Assembly (NCBI RefSeq): GCF_036226465.1
Contig: NZ_CP108476.1
Location: 7,688,001 to 7,752,000, forward strand
DNA from: Kitasatospora sp. NBC_01250
Lineage (GTDB): Bacteria > Actinomycetota > Actinomycetes > Streptomycetales > Streptomycetaceae
Reading direction: 5' to 3'
Length of the DNA: 64,000 nucleotides
Part shown: positions 51,962-59,970 of the stretch, one piece after another
How the letters are laid out: the number at the start of each line of letters is the position of its first letter
Numbering within the stretch: position 1 is the first letter of the stretch
Made by a program: the position numbers and the translations under genes
Notes under the pieces: generated by a model
What the model was told of the DNA's origin: nothing
What the model saw: the letters and a program-made list of their open reading frames with translations, nothing else
Database searches by the model: none

Positions 51962-54900
51962 CAGATCGTGTCCTTCGGTGTGCTGTCGGCGAGCTGTGAG
52001 GTCTCGTCGGGGGTACGGGCAGGGGTGGGGCGCCGGTTCTGGGCGCGCAGCGACTTCAGTCGGCTGCTGCCGCGCCGCAGGCGGTCGGCGGCGGGGGCGG
52101 GGTCGGCGGCCGTCGGGGCGGCATCGCCGGTCGCGGCGGCGGGTGTGGCGGCGGGTACGGCGGGCTGGGCGTCGAGCCGGCGGGCCAGGGCGGCGATGGT
52201 GGGGTGCTCGAAGACGGTGAGGATGCTCAGCTCCTGGTCCAACTCCGCGGCCAGCGCCTCGCGGACGGTGGCCAGCAGCAGCGAGTGGCCGCCGATGTCG
52301 AAGAAGTTGTCCTGGGTGCCGAAGTTCTCGTGCCCCAGCGCCTTCGCCCACACGGCGGCGATCCGCTGCTCCAGCGGGGTGCGCGCGGCGCCCTGCGGCA
52401 CGGTCCGGCCGGCCAGTGGCACCGCCTGTCCGGCCAGCGCGTCGCGGTCGACCTTGCCGTTGGCGGTCAGCGGCAGCGCGTCCAGCACCTGGTAGTCGTG
52501 CGGGCGCATGTAGCCCGGGAGTTGGCGGCCGACCTGCTCGTGCAGCTCGGCCCGGTCGGGCGGGCTCGCGGGGTCGGCGAGCACCAGGTAGGCGGTGAGG
52601 ACCGGTTCGGCCGTCCCGTCGGGCCCGGCCGGATCCGCTGCGACCAGCGCGACGATGGCGTCCCGCACGCCGGGGTGGGCGCGCAGGATGTTCTCGATCT
52701 CGCCGGCCTCGATCCGGAAGCCGCGGATCTTCAACTGCTGGTCGTTGCGGCCCAGGAAGTCGAGAGTCCCCTCGGGCCGCCGGCGCACCAGGTCGCCGGT
52801 GCGGTAGAGCCGGGCGCCGGGGGTACTGCTGAAGGGGTGCGGGACGAAGCGGTCGGCGGTCAGCTCGGGCCGGCCCAGGTAGCCGCGGGCCAGCGCCACT
52901 CCGCCCAGGTACAGCTCGCCCGGCAGCCCGATCGGCACCGGGTTCAGCTCCTGGTCCAGCACGAGGGCCTCGACGCCCGCGATCGGCCGGCCGATGTCCG
53001 GCAGGGCGCCGCGGCCGTGCGTGTCGGGCGCCACCGGGCCGGAGGTGGCGACCACCGTGCCCTCGGTCGGACCGTAGTTGTTGACCAGCTGGAACGGAAG
53101 CTCCCGGGACCCGATGCCGCGCAGCCGGTCGCCGCCGGTCAGCACCGAGCGCGGGGCGCCGCCGGCCGGCCAGGGCGCGGCGGCGATCCGCTCGACCAGC
53201 GGAGTGGGCACGAAGCAGCTGGTCACCTCGCGGTCGACCAGCCAGTCGGTCAGCTCGCCCGGGGACAGCACGGTTGCGGCGTCCGGCACTTCGAGGGTGG
53301 CACCGGCGGCCAGCGTTGGCCAGATCTCCCAGACCGAGGCGTCGAAGCCCGGAGCGGCGATCAGCGTGCTGCGGTCGCCCGCGGTCAGGCCGAAGGTGCG
53401 GTGGTGCCAGGCGACCAGGTTGGCCAGCGCCCGGTGCTCGATCATCACGCCCTTGGGCAGGCCGGTCGAGCCCGAGGTGTAGATCACGTAGGCGAGGTCG
53501 GTGAGCCGGGCGCGCGGCACCGCCTCGGCGGCCGGAGCCTCGGCGGCCAGCGCCTGGGCGAGCGTCAGCACCGTCACGGTGTGCGGCAGTGCGATGTCCT
53601 GATGGTCCGTCAGGACCAGCAGCGGGCGCGCCTCGGAGAGCACTGCGGCCAGCCGGCCCGGCGGGTTGGCCGGGTCCAGCGGCAGGTAGGCGGCACCGCT
53701 CTTCAGCACGCCGAGCACGGCGACGACCAGCTCCGGTCCGCGCGGCAGGCAGGTCGCCACCAGGGCGCCGGGCCGGGCGCCCGCCGCACGCAGCCGGGCC
53801 GCCACCAGCTCGGCCCGGCGGTCGAGTTCGGCGTAGCTCAGCGACCGGTCGGCGGTGCGCACCGCGATGGCCTCGGGCCGTTCGCGGGCCTGCCGCTCGA
53901 CCAGCGTGTCCACGCACTCGGCGCCGGGCGCCGGCGGCGCCTCGGCACCGGCCAGCACGGTGCGCTCCTCCTGGACGCCGAGCAGCGGCAGCCGGGCCAG
54001 CGGCGCCTCCGGTGCGGCCAGCGCCGCGGTCAGCAGTCGCTGGAACCGCTCGCCGAGCAGTCCTGCGGTGCCCGCCTCGTACACGTCGCTCTGGTAGCTC
54101 ACGTAGCCGCCGGACTGCTCCGGTCCGAGGGCCACCTGCAGGGTCAGCTCGAACTTGGCGGTGCTGATCCGGATCGGCACCGGGCTCGCGGTCAGGCCGC
54201 GCGGACCGGTTACCGCCGTGGTGGCGCTCTCGTAGCTGAAGGCGTGCTGGAAGATCGGGTGCCGCGAGGTGGTCCGCTCGGGCTGGAGCTCCTCCACCAC
54301 CTGCTGGAAGGGCAGGTCCTGGTACTCGTGCCCGGCCAGGAAGGTGTCGCGGACCTGCGGCAGCAGCTCGGCGAAGGTCATCCCCGGGCGCAGCCGCACC
54401 CGCAGCGGCAGCACGTTGACGAAGAGCCCGACGATCCTTTCGGTCTCCAGCCTGGTGCGGCCGCTGACCGGCACGCCGATCACCACCTCCGCGGTGCCGG
54501 CCAGCCGGGCCAGCAGCACGGCGTACGCGCTGAGCAGCACGGTGAACTTGGTGACCCGGTACCGGGTGGCCAGGGTCCCCAGCTGCTGGGCGAGTTGCGG
54601 GGAGAACTGGAAGGGCCGGGAGGCCCCGGCGCCGCTCGGCACCGCCGGGTGCGGCCAGTCGGTCGGCAGCGAGAACTGCTCGGGCGCACCGGCCAACTGC
54701 TCCCGCCAGTAGGCCATGGCCTCGGCGCGGCGCGGTCCGGCCAGCATCTGGCGCTCGGCGGCGGCGTAGTCCCGGTAGTCGTACGCCTCGACAGCCGGTT
54801 CGGCGCCCTGTTCGGGGGCGCCGTCGAGCGCGGCGGCGTACTCCTCGTTCAGGTCGCGCTGCAGGAGGCCGATCGACCAGCCGTCGACCACGATGTGGTG

Positions 54901-55323
54901 GAAGGCGAGCACCAGCACGTGCTCCTCGGCCGCGAGCCTGATCAGCCCGGCCCGGAAGAGCGGGCCGCCCACCAGGTCGAAGGTGCTCAGGGCGAGGCGG
55001 TCCACCGCCTCGCCCAGTGCCCGCTCGCGGGCGGGCGCGGGCAGGTCGGTGAGGTCGGTGACGGGCAGCTCCACGGTCAGCCGCGGCGCGATCCGCATCA
55101 TCGGCACGCCGTCCACCAAGGGGATGGTGGCGCGCAGCAGGCTGTGCCGCTCGGCCAGCCGGGCCACCGCCCGGGTCATGGCGGGCAGGTCGAGCGGGCC
55201 GCGCAGCCGGGTGGCCTGCGGCACGTTGTACTCGCTGCTGTCCGGGCGCAGTTGCCAGAAGAACCAGAGCCGCTGCTGGGCCGAGGAGAGCGGCGAGAGC
55301 GGCTGGTGCGCGTCACCGCTCAC
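51961..55323 (-). CDS. NRPS module, C-A-PCP (leucine-type code)
   Basis: A 1120-residue module. C domain residues ~10-430 carry FHHIVVDGWS. The A domain (~450-960) reads by eye D-A-W-F-L-G-N-V-V-K, identical to a published leucine code. The PCP has DIGGHSLLLA (Ser about 1012) and is followed by a ~65-residue basic tail that may dock to the next protein. I chose the GTG at 55323, which gives MSGDAHQPLSPLSSAQQRLWFF and overlaps the PCP gene by 11 nt; the next in-frame ATG upstream (55377) lies inside the PCP gene. Confidence 0.93.
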   Translation of the reverse strand: MSGDAHQPLSPLSSAQQRLWFFWQLRPDSSEYNVPQATRLRGPLDLPAMTRAVARLAERHSLLRATIPLVDGVPMMRIAPRLTVELPVTDLTDLPAPARERALGEAVDRLALSTFDLVGGPLFRAGLIRLAAEEHVLVLAFHHIVVDGWSIGLLQRDLNEEYAAALDGAPEQGAEPAVEAYDYRDYAAAERQMLAGPRRAEAMAYWREQLAGAPEQFSLPTDWPHPAVPSGAGASRPFQFSPQLAQQLGTLATRYRVTKFTVLLSAYAVLLARLAGTAEVVIGVPVSGRTRLETERIVGLFVNVLPLRVRLRPGMTFAELLPQVRDTFLAGHEYQDLPFQQVVEELQPERTTSRHPIFQHAFSYESATTAVTGPRGLTASPVPIRISTAKFELTLQVALGPEQSGGYVSYQSDVYEAGTAGLLGERFQRLLTAALAAPEAPLARLPLLGVQEERTVLAGAEAPPAPGAECVDTLVERQARERPEAIAVRTADRSLSYAELDRRAELVAARLRAAGARPGALVATCLPRGPELVVAVLGVLKSGAAYLPLDPANPPGRLAAVLSEARPLLVLTDHQDIALPHTVTVLTLAQALAAEAPAAEAVPRARLTDLAYVIYTSGSTGLPKGVMIEHRALANLVAWHHRTFGLTAGDRSTLIAAPGFDASVWEIWPTLAAGATLEVPDAATVLSPGELTDWLVDREVTSCFVPTPLVERIAAAPWPAGGAPRSVLTGGDRLRGIGSRELPFQLVNNYGPTEGTVVATSGPVAPDTHGRGALPDIGRPIAGVEALVLDQELNPVPIGLPGELYLGGVALARGYLGRPELTADRFVPHPFSSTPGARLYRTGDLVRRRPEGTLDFLGRNDQQLKIRGFRIEAGEIENILRAHPGVRDAIVALVAADPAGPDGTAEPVLTAYLVLADPASPPDRAELHEQVGRQLPGYMRPHDYQVLDALPLTANGKVDRDALAGQAVPLAGRTVPQGAARTPLEQRIAAVWAKALGHENFGTQDNFFDIGGHSLLLATVREALAAELDQELSILTVFEHPTIAALARRLDAQPAVPAATPAAATGDAAPTAADPAPAADRLRRGSSRLKSLRAQNRRPTPARTPDETSQLADSTPKDTI

Positions 55324-55636
55324 CGGTGGCCACCTCTCCGGCGAGCAGGGGTGCCGTGTAGCCGGCGAGTTCGGCAAGCGTGGGGTGGTCGAAGAAGGCC
55401 GCCAGCGGTATCTCCACCCCGAGCGTCCGGCGGGCCCGGGAGATCACCTGCGAGGCGGTGAGCGAATGGCCGCCCAGCTCGAAGAAGTTGTCGTCGGCGG
55501 TCAGGTCGTCGAGGCGCAGCACGTCCTGCCAGATGAGGGTGAGCGCGTTCTGCAGTTCGTCCAGCGAACCAACGCTGGCCGGTGATTCCGGCACCTGCTG
55601 TGCGGTGCTGTCCGTCGATTGCCCGTGGAGGGTCAT
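55313..55636 (-). CDS. Stand-alone peptidyl carrier protein
   Basis: A 107-residue PCP with FFELGGHSLTASQV as the phosphopantetheine site and PLAAFFDHPTLAELAGY as helix III-IV. It has a ~25-residue disordered N-terminus. It is the first gene of the biosynthetic operon and overlaps the Leu module by 11 nt. As the first carrier it may hold the starter, for example an amino or fatty acid loaded in trans. Confidence 0.92.
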   Translation of the reverse strand: MTLHGQSTDSTAQQVPESPASVGSLDELQNALTLIWQDVLRLDDLTADDNFFELGGHSLTASQVISRARRTLGVEIPLAAFFDHPTLAELAGYTAPLLAGEVATGER

Positions 55637-56305
55637 GGCCGCAGGCTTCCTCTCTGTCCGAAGCGTTGTGGGAAGGGGTCAATTCGGGCCTGCTGCAAAG
55701 ACCTTCACACAGGTTGCGGGGCCTGGCACTGATCCAAAGATTCCCGGCCGGGCAGAGGGAATGCAACCCGTCCTACCCCTTGGGGCGAGGACGGTCGCAC
55801 TTAGGGGCAACGGAAGTCCAAATTCCGTTTTTCCCGGCCGGTGATCACGGGAAGGTTTCGGTGGTCGTGGCCCGATGGGCGGCCGGGCTGTGCGAGATGC
55901 CCCTTCGGGCAGTTCGGGTGCGCCTCATGGTGCAGCCGGGCGCTTGCACGGTCGAGCGGTTCGCGGACGCCCGACAGGGCCGAGTTCCAGCCACTCGGGC
56001 AGGGGTGCGATGCTGCTCGGTGGGGGCGATAGGGCCGCTCCTGTCCGGACTGTCCGGTTCTGTGCCCAGGAATCCGGGGAGTTCCGAGAACGGCGCATAA
56101 TGACGGGGTTCAAGTCGCCGAAGCGGGTTGAACTTGCACCGACAACCGTGATCGATCTAGCCTCTTCCGGTCGTCCGGGGCCGCTTTGTCAGCGCAGGGC
56201 CGGGCGGTCCGACGAGGCTCGCGAGTACCTGTGGTGCACCTCGGCAGGCCCTTGCGGAATACCCGCCCAGGGAATTCGGTCCAACGCGTAGCCGGGGGGC
56301 TAATC
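55637..56305. other. 669-bp divergent promoter region of the biosynthetic cluster
   Basis: No gene is supported. It separates the minus-strand NRPS operon from the plus-strand LuxR gene. It contains several G-run elements (ccccttgggg near 55777-55788 and cttagggg near 55798-55806), two GGCCGGG boxes at 55745 and 55835, and the inverted repeat listed next. A TTGAAC hexamer at 56128 may be a -35 for the LuxR gene. Confidence 0.5.
55809..55829. promoter_or_regulatory. Inverted repeat in the cluster promoter region
   Basis: AACGGAA-N7-TTCCGTT has perfect 7-bp arms and is followed by five T residues. It lies 173 bp upstream of the first biosynthetic gene. It could be a regulator site, for example for the adjacent LuxR protein, or a weak plus-strand terminator. 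Confidence 0.4.
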
Positions 56306-56947
56306 ATGAGTGAAAAATCCGTGAAATCCGTCACGGTGGCTGTTCTGGCCAACGACCCGGTGACGGGCGAGGGGGCGGTCTGGTGGCTCTCCTCCTGCAA
56401 GGAGATCACCGCCAGCTACTGGACCTGGCGCCATCCGGCCGACGTCCTGCTGGTGCTGGCCACCGAGGTCACCGCGGACACCCTCGCGCGGGTGGAGCGG
56501 GTCCAGCACGAGACACCGGACAGCGTCCTGCCGATGGTGCTGGTGGCCCAGGAGTTTCCCGAGCACCACATGCTGCGGGCCATCGACCTCGGTCTGGTGA
56601 GCTATCTGCACCGGCAGGAGAGCGGCTTCGACGACATCAAGCGGGCCGTCCACGAGGCCGCCGCCGGCGGCCGCGACCCCTCGGTGCAGCAGGCGCTGAT
56701 CGGCCACATCCGGGCGCTGCGGGACACGGCGCTGGCGCCGGCCGGCCTCAACCTCGCGGGTCTGGCCGACCGCGAGGTCGAGGTGCTGCGGTTCCTGGCC
56801 GAGGGCCTGAGCACCAAGCAGATCTCAGCGAAGCTCAGCTACTCGGAGCGCACCGTGAAGAGCATCGTGCACGGCGTGGTCACCCGGCTCAACCTGCGCA
56901 ACCGCACCCACGCCGTGGTCTACGCGCTGCGCACCGGGATCATCTGA
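56306..56947 (+). CDS. LuxR-family regulator with degenerate receiver domain
   Basis: A 213-residue orphan regulator. The C-terminal NarL/LuxR helix-turn-helix is clear (LADREVEVLRFLAEGLSTKQISAKL, RTVKSIVHGVVTRLNLRNRT). The N-terminal ~125 residues resemble a receiver fold, but the expected phosphoacceptor Asp is absent (ADVLLVLATEV). It is therefore probably not controlled by phosphorylation. The ATG at 56306 follows GGGGGG. It is divergent from the NRPS operon and is its most likely pathway regulator. Confidence 0.9.
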   Translation: MSEKSVKSVTVAVLANDPVTGEGAVWWLSSCKEITASYWTWRHPADVLLVLATEVTADTLARVERVQHETPDSVLPMVLVAQEFPEHHMLRAIDLGLVSYLHRQESGFDDIKRAVHEAAAGGRDPSVQQALIGHIRALRDTALAPAGLNLAGLADREVEVLRFLAEGLSTKQISAKLSYSERTVKSIVHGVVTRLNLRNRTHAVVYALRTGII

Positions 56948-56957
56948 CGCCCCGGCA

Positions 56958-57644
56958 TCAGCCGGCGGAGCCGGCCGTCACCAGTCCGCTCTCGTAGGCC
57001 GCGATCACCGCCTGCGCGCGGTCGCGCACATCGAGCTTGCCGAAGATGCTGGTGATGTGGTTCTTCACGGTGGAGACGCTGATCTCCAGCTCGCCCGCGA
57101 TGGCGGCGTTGTCCAGACCGCTGGCCATCAGCCGCCACACCTCGACCTCACGCGGCGTCAGCTCGCCCAGCTCCGGCGCCGGTGCGGGCGGCTGCGGGCG
57201 CCGGGGCGTGGTGACGAAGGTGGAGATCAGCCGGGTGAGCAGGCGCGGTGCCACCGCGGCCTCGCCGCCGTGCACGGTGCGCAGCGCCGCGAGCAGCTCC
57301 TCCGGCGAGACGTCCTTGGGCAGGAACCCGGAGGCGCCCGCACGCAGTGCGGCCACCACGTACTCGTCCATGTCGAAGGTGCTCAGGGCCAGCACCCGGC
57401 ACTCGGGCAGCTCCCGGACAAGCCGCTCGGTGGCCTGGACCCCGTCCAGCACCGGCATCCGGATGTCCATCACCACCACGTCGGGCCGGTGCAGCCGGGC
57501 GAGCTCGACCGCCTGCTCACCGTTCTCGGCCTCCGCCACCACCGCGACGGCCGGGTCGGGGGCCAGGATCAGCGCCAGCCCGCGCCGCACCAGCGGCTGG
57601 TCGTCCGCGATCAACACCCTGATCCGCTGCGGCGATTCACTCAT
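56958..57644 (-). CDS. NarL-type response regulator
   Basis: A 228-residue response regulator. The receiver has acidic pair DD (IADDQPLV), phosphoacceptor Asp in VVVMDIRMP and Lys in GFLPKDVSP. The LuxR-type DNA-binding domain (LTPREVEVWRLMASGLDNAAIAGEL) follows. It overlaps the histidine kinase gene by 4 nt (ATGA), forming a two-component pair. Confidence 0.95.
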   Translation of the reverse strand: MSESPQRIRVLIADDQPLVRRGLALILAPDPAVAVVAEAENGEQAVELARLHRPDVVVMDIRMPVLDGVQATERLVRELPECRVLALSTFDMDEYVVAALRAGASGFLPKDVSPEELLAALRTVHGGEAAVAPRLLTRLISTFVTTPRRPQPPAPAPELGELTPREVEVWRLMASGLDNAAIAGELEISVSTVKNHITSIFGKLDVRDRAQAVIAAYESGLVTAGSAG

Positions 57645-58873
57645 CCCAGCAGCTCCTCTCGCTCGCCCGGCGCCACCGGCAGGCTGGCCGCCACCCGGAA
57701 GCCGCCGTGCTCCAGCGGTCCGGCCACCATGGTGCCGCCCTGCAGGGCGACGCGTTCCTGCATTCCGATCAGACCGTACCCGCTGCGCCCCGGCCCCGGG
57801 CCCGCCGCCCCGGCGCGGCCTGCCCCGACCCCGGTCGGCACCCCGGGGCCGGTGTCGCGCACCTCCACGGTGATCCGGTCCTGGCGGTAGGTCAGCTGGA
57901 CATAGGCCTGCGCCTGGCCGCCGGCGTGCTTGCGGGCGTTGGTCAGCGCCTCCTGGACGATCCGGAAGACGGTCAGGCCCAGGGTCGGCGCCAGCGCGCG
58001 CTGCTCGCCGCGCACCGTGAACTCCACGGGCAGGCCCCCGAGTCGGGACTCCTGGACGATCCGCTCCAGGTCCCCGGTGCCCGGCTGCGGCGCGTTCGGC
58101 GCCTCCTCGGCCTCGTCACCGGCCCGCAGCACGTCGAGCAGCTGGCGCATCTCGCGCAGCGCCAGGCGCCCCGAGCCCTCCAGGGTGACCAGTGCCTCGC
58201 GCACCACCTCGGTGTCGCCCCCGAGGTTGGCCCGCGCGCCGCCGGCCATCAGCTGCATGGTGGTGATGTGGTGCGCCACGATGTCGTGCAACTCCCGGGC
58301 GATGCGGCGGCGTTCCCGGGCCACCGCACGGTCGGCCAGCAGCTTGCGCTTGGTGGCCTGCTCGCGCTGGACGTAGTTGACCACGGCGGCCGTGCCGACG
58401 ACCAGCGCGGCGGCGACCACGGCGCTCGACGCGTCCCCGAGGGTGGGCGGGAACGGCTGCCCCCGGCCGATCAGCGTCACGGCGGCCGTGGCCGGGGCGG
58501 CCGCCAGGGTCACCGCGATGCGTCCGGCCCGCGCGACGAAGAACAGCGCCAGCGCGAGGGAGGCACCGAAGTGGTGCGGCGCCGCCGAGACGCCCTGATT
58601 GAGCAGGAGGTTGACGGCCAGCACCGCCGCCGGCGCGGCCAGCGGCCAGCGGCGCCGGGCGAGCAGCGGCAGGACGGCGAGCACGGTCAGCACCAGGCCG
58701 GCCGCCTGGACCGGTCGGCCGTCCGCCGAACCGCCGAGCGTGTAGCCGAGCAGGTCCAGACAGGCCGCTCCGGCGCACAGCAGCGCGTCGTTGCGGGTCC
58801 AGAGCAGGGTGTCGGCCTGCAACGCCTGCCGCACCCGTGTGCCCAGCGCGCTCGGCGCCCGGCGCGTGGCCAT
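57641..58873 (-). CDS. Sensor histidine kinase (NarX/DesK-like, HisKA_3)
   Basis: A 410-residue kinase. Residues ~25-190 carry several hydrophobic segments with short loops, so it may sense the membrane itself. The phosphoacceptor is in RRRIARELHDIVAHHITTM. The ATPase domain has RIVQEALTNARKHA (N box), DTGPGVP (G1) and GYGLIGMQERV (G2). I chose the ATG at 58873, preceded by GGGAGGG; a longer frame adds 25 residues without an RBS. It signals to the response regulator encoded next. Confidence 0.94.
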   Translation of the reverse strand: MATRRAPSALGTRVRQALQADTLLWTRNDALLCAGAACLDLLGYTLGGSADGRPVQAAGLVLTVLAVLPLLARRRWPLAAPAAVLAVNLLLNQGVSAAPHHFGASLALALFFVARAGRIAVTLAAAPATAAVTLIGRGQPFPPTLGDASSAVVAAALVVGTAAVVNYVQREQATKRKLLADRAVARERRRIARELHDIVAHHITTMQLMAGGARANLGGDTEVVREALVTLEGSGRLALREMRQLLDVLRAGDEAEEAPNAPQPGTGDLERIVQESRLGGLPVEFTVRGEQRALAPTLGLTVFRIVQEALTNARKHAGGQAQAYVQLTYRQDRITVEVRDTGPGVPTGVGAGRAGAAGPGPGRSGYGLIGMQERVALQGGTMVAGPLEHGGFRVAASLPVAPGEREELLG

Positions 58874-59145
58874 GTGGTGTCCCTCCCGCAGCGGCACCCG
58901 GGACTTCACCGGTACGCCATGACAGCTGTTCGGCGCCCATTCTCGCACCGCGGGCGGAGCCTGCCCCGGGCCCCCGCGGTGACCGTGACCAGGACCAGGG
59001 TCCTGGTCACGGGCCCTTCCCCGGCCCCCGGTCCCGGTGGCGTTCTCCTCCTGCGCCCCGAGGCGGCGGGGGGTCGGGCCGTGATGGTCTGGAGATCAGC
59101 CGGGAGCCCCCGGCACCTGCACCACTGCCGGAGGACCGCGTGACA
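58874..59145. other. Intergenic region upstream of the two-component operon
   Basis: No gene is supported. The stretch holds the 28-bp palindrome at 58984-59011 and, with the terminator at 59146-59186, forms a 327-bp gap between the kinase and lipoprotein genes. Confidence 0.5.
58984..59011. promoter_or_regulatory. 28-bp palindrome upstream of the kinase gene
   Basis: CGTGACCAGGACC and GGTCCTGGTCACG are perfect 13-bp arms around a 2-bp centre. It lies 111 bp upstream of the kinase start codon. A separate, stronger terminator follows the lipoprotein gene further upstream, so this element is more likely an operator, perhaps for the response regulator of the same operon, than a terminator. Confidence 0.6.
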
Positions 59146-59186
59146 CGGGTCGGGCCCCACCGCTCGTCGCGGTGGGGCCGGACCCG
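59146..59186 (-). terminator. Terminator hairpin of the lipoprotein gene
   Basis: Two 18-nt arms (CGGGTCGGGCCCCACCGC and GCGGTGGGGCCGGACCCG) pair with one mismatch around the loop TCGTC. It lies 14 nt after the stop codon of the lipoprotein gene. Confidence 0.75.
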
Positions 59187-59200
59187 CGGGGTACCCGCCC

Positions 59201-59833
59201 TCAGTAGCGCTGCGCCGTCGCGACCTTCGCGCTCAGCGCGACGTCCGTGTCCTTGGTGCTGAACGCCACCGGCTGCGCCTTCTGACCGGCGGCCAGGTGC
59301 TGGACGCCCACCACGGTGCTGTCCACCTTGGCGCCCGAGGCGTCCAGGAAGTCGATCCGCACGGCGTAGTTCGCCGCGCTGGAGGTGCTGTTGGTGATGG
59401 TCACGACCACCGCGTTCAGCCCGCCCGAGGTGGCCTTGGGCACCCCCGTCAGGGTCACGTCGCCCACCGCGTTGCCGGTGCCCGTGACGTCGGCGAGCGC
59501 GGCCGAGGCCGAGGCCTGCGCCTTGGCCCCGGCCGCGGAGACCGAGGCCTCGAAGGAGGCGGCGGCGGCCGAGACCGAGGAGGCCGCCGAGGAGACCGCG
59601 GCCTGTGCGGAGGAGGCGAGCGAGGAGACCCCGGAGGGCACCGAGCCGGAGAAGGAGGCCGTCGCCGGGGAGAACGGGGTGGCGCTGGTGGCGCCGCCGG
59701 AGGAGGTCTTGGAGGAGCTGCTGCACGCCGCCAGCCCGGCGACGGCGCCGGCCGTCAGCACCAGCGCCGTCGCGGCCGTCAGGCGGCCGGCCGTCGTGTG
59801 GCGTGTGGAGTTCCCTGCGTGGCTTCTGTTCAA
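59201..59833 (-). CDS. Secreted lipoprotein with FxLYD-like domain
   Basis: A 210-residue protein with a lipoprotein signal (ALVLTAGAVAGLAAC, lipobox LAAC). A Ser/Ala-rich spacer of ~65 residues rich in SSVSAAAAS-type repeats follows. The C-terminal ~100 residues are beta-rich (GNAVGDVTLTGVPKATSGGLNAVVVTITNSTSSAANYAVRI in part) and resemble FxLYD/DUF-type extracellular domains. It should be anchored on the outer membrane surface. Specific role unknown. Confidence 0.82.
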   Translation of the reverse strand: MNRSHAGNSTRHTTAGRLTAATALVLTAGAVAGLAACSSSSKTSSGGATSATPFSPATASFSGSVPSGVSSLASSAQAAVSSAASSVSAAAASFEASVSAAGAKAQASASAALADVTGTGNAVGDVTLTGVPKATSGGLNAVVVTITNSTSSAANYAVRIDFLDASGAKVDSTVVGVQHLAAGQKAQPVAFSTKDTDVALSAKVATAQRY

Positions 59834-59970
59834 GGTTCCGCCCTACTCACTGGCCGGGAACCGCTCCCGCGCCGTCATGACCCACCGTCACCCGTGGCCC
59901 GAGCAGGCGGCCACCCGCGCTGCTCCAACCGGCGCCCGGCCGGACCCGGGCGTCGGCGTCCGGTCGGCGC

